Source: Dermatophagoides farinae (Eukaryota; Arthropoda; Arachnida; Sarcoptiformes; Pyroglyphidae). From it: a stretch of DNA of 64,000 nucleotides. Position 1 is the first letter of the stretch; every line of letters begins with the position of its first letter. A model generated the notes under the pieces. The model searched no databases. It saw only the letters and a program-made list of their open reading frames with translations, and was not told the origin of the DNA. The stretch is taken from NCBI RefSeq assembly GCF_024713945.1, contig NC_134679.1, forward strand, positions 5,151,001 through 5,215,000, in the 5' to 3' direction. The position numbers and the translations under genes were made by a program. Shown here in pieces: positions 14,597 to 25,329 of the stretch.

Positions 14597-15451
14597 ATGC
14601 CGCAAAACGAACACATTGAATTGTTCAACAAACGTTATGGTCGTCGGCTAGATCATGAAGAACGTAAACGAAAGAAAGATGCTCGCCGTGTGCGAGAAAT
14701 ATCGTCCAAAGCAAAGAAACTTCGTGGTATCAAAGCCAAAATCTATAATCGGCAAAGATTTACTGAAAAAGTTCAGATGAAGAAAACGATGAAAAAACAC
14801 GAGGAAAAGGAAAGTAAAAAGCGAGAAGCTCCAGCCGATGATGGAACAGCATTGCCTCATTACTTATTAGAACGAGAAAATCAAACTCGAGCCAAAGTTT
14901 TATCCAATATGATCAAACAAAAACGAAAAGATAAAGCAGGCAAATGGGAAGTGCCAATTCCTAAAGTGAAAGCAGTTTCAGATTTTGAAGTGTTCAAGTA
15001 AGTCTCATTAGCTATTGATAAAAACTATTATTTATTAACTTTCGTTTGTAAATGATTTTTTTTATATAGAACAATTGAAACTGGTAAACGAAAGAAAAAA
15101 TCTTGGAAACGAATGGTTACCAAAGTATGCTATGTTGGAGAAGGATTCACACGTAAACCACCTAAATTCGAACGATTCATTAGACCAATGGCATTGAGAT
15201 TCAAAACAGCTCATGTAACACATCCAGAACTAAATACGACATTCAATTTACCCATCATTGGTGTTAAAAAGAATCCAAGCAGTCCAATGTATACATCTTT
15301 GGGTGTCATAACTAAAGGCACCGTTATCGAAGTGAATATTAGCGAACTTGGCCTAGTAACACAATCAGGAAAAGTCGTATGGGGAAAATATGCTCAAGTT
15401 ACGAATAATCCCGAGAATGATGGCTGTATTAATGCCGTTCTTATTGTGTGA
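14597..15451 (+). CDS. NSA2: ribosome biogenesis protein NSA2
   Basis: Nucleolar factor of the pre-60S particle, needed for maturation of the large ribosomal subunit. Two exons, 14597-14997 and 15070-15451, with a 72-nt intron, encode 260 residues, the same length as the human protein. The N-terminus [19 protein letters not shown], the basic coiled middle ([16 protein letters not shown]), [19 protein letters not shown] and the C-terminal beta-barrel ([20 protein letters not shown], ending [11 protein letters not shown]) are near-identical to the family. The ATG at 14597 is chosen over an in-frame codon 46 triplets upstream because it gives the conserved MPQNE start. The preceding reading is a hydrophobic, T-rich translation with no family match. 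A possible poly(A) signal AATAAA lies at 15696. Confidence 0.97.
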
Positions 15452-17644
15452 TTTTAATCATCATTATTATTATGTATACATATTACTAATTCTTGATAAT
15501 TGTTCATACATTTTTTTTTTTAGTTTCGATGTTAATCTATTTTTCCATTTCATATTATCATGACATCTATCGATAGTGATTAATACTAATATAAATAATA
15601 ATGAAAAAATTTAAAATTCAAAATTGAAGGTCAAAATCTCTTGAACACACACACACACACACAATCCAACAGCGAGTTTACGTGTGTAATATCTTAATAA
15701 ATCTCTCATACGGTTTGTTCGCTAATTTGTTGTTGTTGGTCGGTTGGTCGATCAATCGATTGATTGGTTGCACAATGGTCATTAACAAAGATAACAAACA
15801 AACAAAAAAAAAAAGACAAATGTGGAAATGAGAAATTCGAAATAGTGGCCTTGTGGTGTGTTCCATATATGCCATATATTAGTATGATTTGAATGTATGC
15901 ATCTATATTTTTTTCGGAGAGAAACTGGAGGAATAATTTCCTCATTCAAAAAAAAAAAAAAAAAAAAAAAATGTATTGCAATCACTAACGTTTACATACA
16001 AGTGTTCCGTTTTCTTTCATTTTTTCAACTTATCTTCATCTCTGTTTCAAATGTCTTGGCTAATGATTAAATTGGAACGATTCGATCGACATAGTTTTTT
16101 TTTATCTCATCTATATCCATGATCATCATTCATCGTTCATTATGATCATGCTAATAATGCTGTGATCAATTTTTTTTTTTGATCTATATTTCCACTTATA
16201 TTCTTGTATTCATTGTATGGTCAATTTATTCTAATCAGCCAGTTAAAATTTTAAACCTAACAACCGATGATGAATCAAATCATTTTATGGTCATTGATAT
16301 GATATCTATGCTGGAAGCTTTGGTGGTGTAATCTAATGTCATTGACAGAAAAGAGGGAAAATGTTTGTGTGTGTGTGTTTCTTGTATCCAATTTCGAAAC
16401 CTGGCTGATTAGTCCAAATTCACATACTAATCGCTTGTTGTGATTAGATTCACTTTTTTATCATCTTTTCGTTGTTGTTGTTGTTCCGAAAGGATAACTT
16501 TAATTTTAATTTCAATCGATCATTTCATTTATTCATTTCATTCATATTAAACATTCACTCTCTCCCCTCTCTCTCTCTCTTATTGTGTATTTTAATTTGT
16601 ATGTGTGTGTGTGTGTATTGTACTGCTGATGTTACTCGTCCGGAATATTGTTAAATCGCGTCAATCAATTTTTATCATCAGGTGACGTCAATATGAATGT
16701 GGTAGTTTGTGATGCTTGAAAGTATTTTCACTTGTTGTTGTGTAATGACCACTATTACTTGTTGAAAAATATTGCATCTATAAATATTAGAACCAATAGA
16801 TTGTTGATTAATATTTATGCCAATCAACAAACATATCTTCATCATTTGATTGTTGTTCATATCCGACAAATATCCAAATAGTGGAATCATCAAGCTCTTA
16901 TTTCGATCAATAATTTGGTTATTTATTTAGTTATCATCATCATCAACATAAGAGCGATGCCATCATTAGATCTAGAAGATTCATTCAATTTAACTTTACG
17001 TTCGTTTTCCAAATTCTGTACGGTAAGTCCAATTTACATTTTTTATTCGATTTATCTGTGTGGTCATGTTTATATATATGGATGTTAATTCCAATCGACA
17101 GAATCTGTGTATTTGATTTTAGTGAATTTAGTTTATCATGACAAGTTTGATTTAGTTACCGTCAGGTATTTGTTGTTGATATCAGTGGCGCCAAACATCA
17201 TACGATCATATTGATGATATGGTTGTTTTCTTTGCTTGCTCTTTTTTCTCTATCACACAAAGGACAACTTGTTGTTTGAATTAATGTGAGCATTTCTTAC
17301 ATCTCAAAGTGGCAATTGATTCAGACAAGATTGTCGTTTTTCCTCATCATGATGGTCACATTGTGATGTAGTGGTTGCTATAATTGTTGAATCTCGAATC
17401 TAATCATCGATTACTTAGTTGGTCTGCATATGTTAAACACAACAGCAATCATCATCATCATCAACAAATCGATTAAGATTGTTGTCAAGTAAGCATATGC
17501 CAGGTACCATTTACATTTGCTTTTATTCATATATGAAAAGCTATCATCATTGTCATATACCATCTGACCCATTGAAGCCTGGATCATCGATCTGTAAGAA
17601 ATAGTTAGCCTTGTGAATGACAATAACAAAATAAAAAAAAAAGA
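15452..17644. other. intergenic, 2.2 kb
   Basis: Holds the NSA2 3' UTR at its left end, then AT-rich DNA with homopolymers, a (CA)n tract at 15645-15662, a (GT)n tract near 16365, a CT-rich patch near 16560 and ATC tracts near 17450. No supported gene. A short exon-like frame near 16960 is listed under rejected items. Confidence 0.6.
15645..15662. repeat. (CA)n microsatellite
   Basis: About nine CA units within the probable 3' UTR of NSA2. Confidence 0.85.
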
Positions 17645-19754
17645 ATGAATCGAATACTCACAAAACTAATCGCTGCAGAAAGAGCTGCGATTAAATGTCG
17701 ATTTTATTCATTACAACGATCACAAAGATCATCATGTCGTCTATCTATTTTGAATCCATTGCGACAACCTGCAGAATTTGTTTGTTGTATTAATACAGAT
17801 AATACGAGAACAACTACAGCTGTGACGATAAAAGTCATGTCCCAACGACTAAATAATGATAGGAATGGAGCAAGCGCTTCTATTCCCAATATAAACACAG
17901 AAGTATTGCCGAATCCAATGGCAAACAATAATAATAATAAACAAGACAACAACAACAAGCCAACAATCGTTTGGGAGTCAGTAGCACAGCAAAGCTTAGA
18001 ATCACTGTTGAACTCGAATATAAACAAATCGAGTGAAAATTATTATCTTTGGAACTCGGCTTTGCCTTGTCCAATGTTTGCCACTTATGAAAACAATGAC
18101 GAGCCTAGACAATCCGAAAAGTCATTGACATTGAGAAGAACATATCACCAATCATCATCATTCGTAAAACAATCAAACTTAAATGTGGCTCATAGATTAA
18201 TAGCTGGAATTAGTCAACTTGGCATTGATAGCCGATCTGTATTCACGAATAATGAACGATTGTATCAATTTATATTGCCTAGCATACCACAATGTTTCCG
18301 TAAATTGTGTACATCAACTTCTAAAAGTACCACCGCGTCAGTGAGTATCTTCTCCACTTTATTTCACTTGACATATCATATAAATTGGCGCCAAAGTAGG
18401 TGCTTCATACACTCTTTTGGATTAGGTATTCAGGTGTAAAAAGTGATAAATCAAATTAAAACAAGAATACAATATAATCAAACAAATTATTTTGTTGATG
18501 ATGTTGCTCACTTCACTGTCTTTCGTCCATTGATTGATTGATAATGTTATTGTGTTTATTTTTGTTTTGCAGAATCGAAATATTTGTGAGCGTAATTATC
18601 CATCGTTCGTGAAAATAGTTGAAGTTGGCCCACGAGATGGCCTTCAAAATGAAAAGGTTTGTTTGTTCGAATTCTATTATGGTCATTCAATTGATATACC
18701 CATTGTAACGTTTTTGTTTTTTCCTTTTTTAGGAATACGTACCAGCCGAAACAAAGATTAAATTCATCAATCTATTATCGGAGAGCGGTTTAAGTGTTGT
18801 TGAGGCTACGGCTTTCGTATCGCCAAAATGGGTTCCCCAAATGAAAGATCATAAAACCGTATTCAAGACGTTGACCGACATGTCGGTCGACCGTACTATT
18901 TCCAGATCGATTGGCAGTGAAAATTCAATAGTCCATTATCCGGTATTGGTACCCAATCTAAAAGGCCTGAAAGATGCCATGGAAGTTGGAGTGAAAGAGA
19001 TTGCCGTTTTCACAACCGTTTCAGAAACATTTTGTATGAAAAATGTCAACTGTACTATCGAAGAGAGTTTGCTTCGGGTACAGGAAATACTCAATTTAGC
19101 TCTTAAAAATGATGTCAAAGTTCGAGGGTAAGTGGTTATATTTTATGTTGGATTTCGAATATATGGATTAACGTGTGATTCCCTAATTGAACAGATACAT
19201 TTCCTGCTGTCTTGGCTGCCCATATGAAGGTTTTATCGCACCACAAAAAACTGCTCAACTAGCTCATAAACTTTATGAAATGGGTTGTTATGAAATATCA
19301 TTGGGTGATACGATCGGTATCGGTACTCCTGACAAGATGCGTGATCTGATCGAAGAGACGGCTAAATATGTGCCAATCAAGGTGATTGCCGTACATTGCC
19401 ATGATACGTATGGTCAAGCCTTGGTCAACATATTAACAGCACTAGAAATGGGCATAGCCATTGTTGATTCATCGGTTGCTGGTCTAGGAGGCTGTCCGTT
19501 TGCCAAAGGTGCCACCGGAAATGTGGCCACCGAAGATGTAATTTATTTACTACATGGTATCGGCATCAAAACGGTAAGTGGACTTTCTATTCTTAATAGT
19601 TAACATGCAAATATTTTACATATTTTCGATTCAATACACACAGGGAGTCGATATAATGAAGCTTATAGAAGCTGGTGATTTTATTTGCCGTGCTTTGAAA
19701 CGTGAAACCTCATCGAAAGTTGGTCGAGCATTAATGGCTAAGCTATCATCATAA
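17645..19754 (+). CDS. HMGCL: hydroxymethylglutaryl-CoA lyase with long N-terminal extension
   Basis: Cleaves HMG-CoA to acetoacetate and acetyl-CoA (ketone-body formation and leucine breakdown), normally in mitochondria. Exons 17645-18340, 18573-18656, 18733-19127, 19195-19573 and 19644-19754 keep frame and give 554 residues. The catalytic TIM barrel spans residues 233-554: [13 protein letters not shown] (catalytic Arg-Asp), the metal-site histidines in AVHCHDTYG, and the active-site loop [14 protein letters not shown] with its cysteine. The first exon encodes 232 residues, not needed by the enzyme: a basic, Ser/Arg-rich start resembling a mitochondrial targeting peptide, then Asn-rich low-complexity sequence. 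Usual family length is about 300-325, so the extension is unusual. The C-terminus (AKLSS) has no clear peroxisomal signal. An AATAAA lies at 19888. The barrel call is firm; the start is less so. Confidence 0.93.
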
Positions 19755-19887
19755 AGGATGATTAAACTTTTACGACTATATTATTGTACCAGCTATATAT
19801 TGATTGAGTTGTATTTGAATGACGAACATATCAGAATATTTATATTTTGTTCTCAATTTTCTTTGGCAATTTATTAATTACTTTAAA

Positions 19888-19893
19888 AATAAA
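19888..19893 (+). promoter_or_regulatory. poly(A) signal of HMGCL
   Basis: AATAAA 134 bp past the HMGCL stop. The opposite-strand signal for the facing gene (TTTATT on +, 19870-19875) lies just inside it, so the two 3' UTRs probably overlap. Confidence 0.6.
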
Positions 19894-19918
19894 TGATTCA
19901 CAATTTGCTTGATCATTG

Positions 19919-20437
19919 TCACATGAATTGCCTAACATCATCAAATTCATCGAGAATAAAATTCTTTTGTTGTTGTGGCCGACATTTTTCGGATTCATAT
20001 TCAAACAATGCACAAATATTGTTAGACATGAGACTATTTGCCCATACAATCATATTACGACGATATTTTATGTAGCCAGCCAATGTACAATGTCGAGAGG
20101 CAATTTCCGAACGACAATCAAATGTTGACCATAATTGGCAGCAATAATCCTGTTCGACATTCCTGAACGGTACAGACATCCATGATGGCAATCGGCAGGC
20201 AGAAAATTCATTCGATGCTTTGGTTATTAATTGTTTATCGACACTTTTCCAACACCCAAAACATTCTGGATCCAATTCACAGGCTTTTATCTGTTTGACA
20301 GCGATATCCTGTTCAATTTTCTGCTGTTTAACATTCTCGTTGACTGGCCAACAATCAACTTCTTTGAACAATAATGGCAATGGTGAACATAGCAAAAGTA
20401 TTGAAAACGCCAAGATCGAAATTGAACTTATCATCAT
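19919..20437 (-). CDS. small secreted cysteine-rich protein, unknown family
   Basis: Single-exon frame of 172 residues starting with tandem Met codons. The first 25-30 residues form a typical signal peptide (MMISSISILAFSILLLCSPL), followed by a mature part of about 145 residues with about eleven cysteines, including clusters ECFGC and DYCC, and an acidic C-terminus. The even spread of cysteines suggests a disulphide-bonded extracellular domain. I do not recognise the family. It converges with HMGCL: its stop lies 165 bp from the HMGCL stop, and its likely poly(A) signal lies in the HMGCL 3' UTR. The signal peptide and intact frame support a real gene. Confidence 0.7.
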   Translation of the reverse strand: MMISSISILAFSILLLCSPLPLLFKEVDCWPVNENVKQQKIEQDIAVKQIKACELDPECFGCWKSVDKQLITKASNEFSACRLPSWMSVPFRNVEQDYCCQLWSTFDCRSEIASRHCTLAGYIKYRRNMIVWANSLMSNNICALFEYESEKCRPQQQKNFILDEFDDVRQFM

Positions 20438-20711
20438 TATTATTAGTTGAAATTGACAGATTGATCAATTGATGACAATATATGATTGATGATAATCAAA
20501 TGTCCACGCATTTTATTCTAATCGACGAATCACACATCTTGCATAAAATTATGAATCTAGATATGGAAATCGAAAATGATGGAAAATTTGTCATGACGAT
20601 TGCCAATCGAATGCAAAAAACAAAACAAATAAACAAATAAAAACTAATATGAAAAACGATTCTGACTTTTTGACAATGTCACACCTGTATCACAAATCAC
20701 CATGACGTCCA

Positions 20712-22056
20712 TTAACCCATTAATGCCCATTTAGGATATTTACTTGAAGATGAATAATTTCAAAACTATTCATTCAATTTTTATAAAATTAAAAGCGTTT
20801 TATTTGGTGAACATAAGTACAAAAGTCGGATTTTCTGAATGCCTAGATAAGACCATTTTAAATGATAACAATTTATATTAGAAAAATGTAAAATGATCTT
20901 CAAATAACATTTTTAATTAGGAGTTATCAAATTAAAATTAGATCTAATTACCGCAATGATATTTTCCGGTTAGTCCTATATATAGAAATTGACAGATTAT
21001 TATTGAAACCTATGTATTACATCATCTCTTGTTTTCTATGTAGGACTAGCATTTTTTTCCAAACAAAAATGTGGATCTATTCGAGTGTTTCTCAACCATA
21101 GGGTCACCATCAATATCAAGAAAATACAAGATTATTACAGAAATTCCGGATATTTCCGGACTAAATCCAGAATTAACCCTAAATATTTCTATGCCAAATT
21201 GTTAGAGTACTATTCTTTTTATTAGTGAGAGAAACAAAATCAAATAAGAATCGCATTTTATTCTGAATCTGGCCATTGAAGATCGACAAAGAAAGGGAAA
21301 AATTAGAAATCGACAATTTCGAACAAGAGGAATTCCGAACACAGAATTGACGAACTGCTGGCCAACGAACTGAAATCTATGTATGAAAGTAAGGTGACCA
21401 CAGTGCTAATTGTATTGATGTGGGATGGTTTGGTTACAAGATACTTCAAAAAGGCCTGGGGTTTACAGAGAAAATCCAAGCGTATATCCAGGGTCATAAA
21501 AATATGAATAAACATGATAAAATCTGAATACCAAACTCAAAAAACAAATCGAATTTGATATTTCTAAACCATTTGTCTAGTATTTTTTGACAATTGTCAA
21601 TCAATTCATACTGTGAAAAAAAATTTCAAAAAACAAAACAAAATAAACAAATTGGTCGACCAAGACAAGCCTCTAAGGGAATCATTTCATCATCACAAAC
21701 AATGGACAATGTTTGTAAAAAAAATCACCGTATCGATGGATCTTGTACAATAATTTCTGACAAAATGATTTTAAATAATATCATAGTAAATTATAAAATA
21801 TACACAATTTGTAAAATGATTTGGAAGAGAAAAACCGAATATATCAATTGTATTTGATAAAATAACAATAATATCCAATATATCCAATATATATTTTTGT
21901 TGAAATCCTATATATAGGATGGAAGTTCAAAGTTCAATTTCTCGAAATATAAAAATTTTAAAAATAAATAAATGTCATATTTATTACTTGTAGCCATCAA
22001 ATTTTAATAATTGATAACTTTTTTTCAAAAAAAAAATTTGGGCATTAATGGGTTAA
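20712..22056. mobile_element. piggyBac-like element with TTAA target duplication
   Basis: Perfect 14-bp terminal inverted repeats, CCCATTAATGCCCA at 20716-20729 and its complement at 22039-22052, are each flanked outside by TTAA (20712-20715 and 22053-22056). TTAA duplication and CCC...GGG ends are hallmarks of the piggyBac superfamily. The 1337-bp body is AT-rich and has no open piggyBac transposase, so the copy looks non-autonomous. Internally it holds the motif TCCTATATATA at about 20978 and a TCCTATATATAGGA palindrome near 21907, plus a LINE-derived fragment (separate entry). The exact match of both ends suggests moderate age at most. Confidence 0.8.
21250..21510 (+). mobile_element. decayed non-LTR retrotransposon (LINE) C-terminal fragment
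   Basis: Within the piggyBac-like element, consecutive reading frames give pieces resembling the segment after the reverse transcriptase in several non-LTR families: ILNLAIEDRQRK, then LLANELKSMYESKVTTV continuing to WDGLVTRYFKKAW, then in a neighbouring frame GFTEKIQAYIQGH. The series (a dK/E-rich helix, a hydrophobic V-x-V-I-like strand, G/D-G-L-V-T-K, then an I-Q-A-Y tail) matches the familiar order. It is short and frame-shifted, clearly dead, and cannot be assigned to a clade by eye. No target-site duplication of its own is visible. Confidence 0.4.
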
Positions 22057-22306
22057 GAAACTTTTCATTTTATACAAACAGCTACTATGCCAATTATATC
22101 CTTGTCAAATGATAGATTTCAATCTAAGATTTAAGATTATCACCCAGTCAATGTATCTACACGACGATTTAATAGAAAAGATACGGAATCAATATGTGAT
22201 ATATATACTTAAAGTGTATCCCATTAGGTTTATTTTTTTTTTTACTTTTTTTTGTTTTTACTCATGGTTGTTGATTTGTTTTTGTGTTGAATTCAATTGT
22301 GTAGAA

Positions 22307-24389
22307 ATGAATTCAAATCGATGGCCGGAAATCATCATACCAGACAGTATAAATATAGCTCAATGGATGTGGAAAAAATTCACATCTTATTCGAAACTTA
22401 TATTCCTGGTATGTTCACATCAAATGAAATGTATCATTTTGATTGAGTGTGGATGTTTTGTTTGTTGACAAAACCAGGTTGATCATCAGAATGATCGTCA
22501 TATCAAATATGGGCACGTTTTCAGAGATGTTTGTCGCATGATGAAAGTGTTTGAAAAGCATCAAATATCGTCCAAAAGCACGATCGCCATAATTGCCCCT
22601 CTGAATGACAACACCAGCTACGAACATATCATTACATTGATGGCAACATTCATGATTGGATGCCAAGCTTGTATTGTTCGCTAATGATGATAAACATGAT
22701 GCTACCGATCTAACCAATGGTTTGATTTTTCCTATCTTTTATCAATTACTTCATTATTGAAACATGGCTTTCATTTTTAATGCACTTGCAATTCATAACA
22801 ATTTAGAACAATTACTAGAAACAATCAAACGATGTGCAGTCACGAATCTAGTTGTCATTTCGAATCGCGATCGGTCCATTTTGAATGAACAACGATTGTA
22901 TCATTTGCGAGAGCAATTCAAGGTAATTGAAGGCTTTCATCATTTCCGTGTGTTGTCTCACATTGTATGATAATTACTATCATCAGAGTCACTTTTCCGT
23001 GTGGTTTGGTGAGAAAGATCGACAACAACAGTCAATCCATGGATCGATGAATGGCAACATCAGGTATTGCATGTTAGACATATGTTTACCAAAGGATTTC
23101 GGTCGATCTAATCTGGATAATAGCCGAATCGATCAATTCAACCGAGAACATGAAACACGGAAAAAAGAAACACATGTCATTGTGGCCAAGTTCAAGGCCA
23201 CAACCATCTCCAAGATTTATATGATTGACGATTATGCTATATTCTCACAATTGATTTATGGTAATCGATTTCTTATAATTTATTTATCATTAATAAATCA
23301 TAATATTAATCACAATTATTTTTCATTACAGCTACGTTGCCTGGATGCGGATTTGAATGGAACATGAATGATATCATACTTAGTATGAATGGAATGTTTA
23401 GTTGGGTGAGTGTGCTAGAATTATTGATCGTCATGTCGGTCGGAGCACAGATCATCATCAACACCACTCATATAAGAGATTCATGTATCTGTTTGGATCA
23501 AATGGTGAAATTGGTGAATCAATATAATGTGAGCACCTGTTTGATGGATTCATGTTATTTAATCGATTTGCTGAAATGGCCATCAATGGTTAGAATGAAT
23601 TCATTAGTAAAAATTCTTTATTTTGGCCAAACCATTCCACAAAAACATGATCAATGATCTGCAAAACAGGTTTGAACAAATTCAAACCTGCCGTTTCGTT
23701 CTATGTAAGAACAATCTATATGAAATTAAAAATTCATTAATCGAAATTCTTGAAAATTGAAACAAACTTACATAGATTCTCTGGAATCGAGTGGTTTTGG
23801 AGCCATTCAATTAATGAATCGTCAAGGATCGCTGTCATATATGAATTCATGGCCATTGGTTCAGGTAAAGCTTATTGATTGGCATAGCAACGAGACTATT
23901 GCTAGTGATGATCAATATGGACGACCGGGTCATCTCTACATTCGATGTCCATTCGCTTCAAGAATAGTTTGGCAACAACCACAACAACTGTCAGATGAAT
24001 CATATTCACAAGAATTTGATTGGATTCTTACAGACTTCATAGGATTCTACGATTCAGAGGGTCACCTGCAGATAATTGACCGTAGTGACAACTTTATAAT
24101 GATTCATGGAAAAAGATTCTCGAAAACTTTGATCGAAACAATCATAATGGCTATGCCATCAGTACGTCGAACCACTGTGCAACCAATTGAAGCTGGATCA
24201 ATTTTACCCATTCTAGTCACACTGATACCAGATGCTCAATGTAGCCAAGAAGAAATTCAAAAACAACTTGAATGTAGGTATTCATCATGATACCATTGTT
24301 CATAATGTCATAGTTTATTCATTACAACTATAGGTCATCTTGGCGAGAATGCCATTGAATTTCGATTTGAAATCATCAAAGAAGAATGA
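22307..24389 (+). pseudogene. acyl-CoA synthetase / 4-coumarate-CoA-ligase-like gene, frame broken twice
   Basis: AMP-forming synthetase fold of the luciferase/4CL group. Exons with good GT-AG ends: 22307-22408, 22478-22719, 22807-22922, 22987-23260, 23332-23704, 23776-24273, 24334-24389, total length about 552 codons, normal for the family. Recognisable parts: the N-terminal FMIG/AKLVLFAND strand, YATLPGC with the hydrophobic core, YSLESSGFGAI (YG-TE region), GRPGHLYIR, WILTDFIGFYDSEGHL, and the hinge IIDRSDNFIMIHGKR. Two one-base insertions, one at about 22655-22662 in exon 2 and one at about 23647-23655 in exon 5, shift the frame; all exon phases agree if they are ignored. The phosphate-binding loop (normally SSGTTGxPKG) reads AKFKATTISKIYM, and the C-terminal catalytic Lys domain is cut short. 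AATAAA follows the stop at about 24395. It is either a young pseudogene or an intact gene with assembly errors; enzyme activity looks unlikely either way. Confidence 0.7.
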
Positions 24390-24672
24390 ATCAAAATAAA
24401 GTTTATTGATTAAATTAATTTTTAAAAAAAAATTTAGATGCTTGAGAATTAAATCAAAATAATATCATTCAATGGAAAAAGAAAATAAATTAAATAACAT
24501 TGGGCTTGACTTGTGAGATCAATTCCATCGATAATAAAAAAAAATTGCCAAAAAAATCTATGAATGTATAAACAAAAGATGTATGCCGAAAACATCCTGA
24601 TAGTCATCATCATCATTGTTTTCAATGTTTTTATGCAATTATGATTGCGACCCGTAGAGCCAGATGGTAAGT

Positions 24673-25329
24673 TTAGATCTTACTGTAAGCGATACAATGT
24701 AGTAACAACATTATGGCGACTAGAATCGATATAACCGTTATATCCTGATCAATCGCCATCGAACGTAGATTCGACCAATGTTCCAACAGCTTATTGGCAG
24801 CCATTTCAGCACAACTATCATTAAGGAAGAAGAAAAGAACAAATTTCACATTAACACTCCAATCAAATCAAACATAAATATATTAACGAAAACATCTTAT
24901 TCGTCTACAACACTTGCTTGAATGGCTATAATCCATTCAACAAAACAACATCAAGGTCAACAGACTACCTGTCGTTGTCAATGTCATCGATTGTAACTAA
25001 ACTAACTAAAAAAAAAAACATTGCTAAACTTTTCAATTACCCTGCCAACAAAATAAATGAAAAGACTAACAATAAAAATCAAACAATTAAAATATTTCAA
25101 TGACAAATGTTGCAACTTACGGTACTTGAAGTGAATAGTATTGCATAGTTGACTGAAAAAAATGAATTAAATGTTGATATTTAATATATTAACGTACAAG
25201 TCGTTTTCCACCGATAATGTAAAGAATTGCTTTGTAATATATATGGATAAAGACTGAACCAAATGGGCCCAAATAGATAGGAACTAGGATGTTATAATTG
25301 AATTGTTTATAACATTTGAACAATATTCG
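24673..25329 (-). CDS. 3' end of a membrane protein, possibly ABCG half-transporter
   Basis: Three phase-consistent exons with GT-AG ends: 25329-25198, 25152-25121, 24814-24673, ending at a TAA. They encode about 105 residues with two hydrophobic segments (ILVPIYLGPFGSVFIHIYY and ITVISILVAIMLLLHCIAY). A glycine-basic turn (IIGGKRL), a cysteine before a helix and the final membrane segment ending IAYSKI weakly recall the last extracellular loop and TM6 of ABCG1-type transporters. That assignment is tentative. No nucleotide-binding domain (Walker A or ABC signature) was found upstream before the stomatin gene, so this is either the tail of a gene with unseen exons or a remnant. A 33-nt exon-like piece near 25660-25705 might belong to it. 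Confidence 0.35.

Noticed and set aside
16960-17025. Exon-like ATG frame (MPSLDLEDSFNLTLRSFSKF) ending in a GTAAGT donor
   Set aside because: No downstream exon joins it in phase to a known product, and HMGCL has its own start at 17645.
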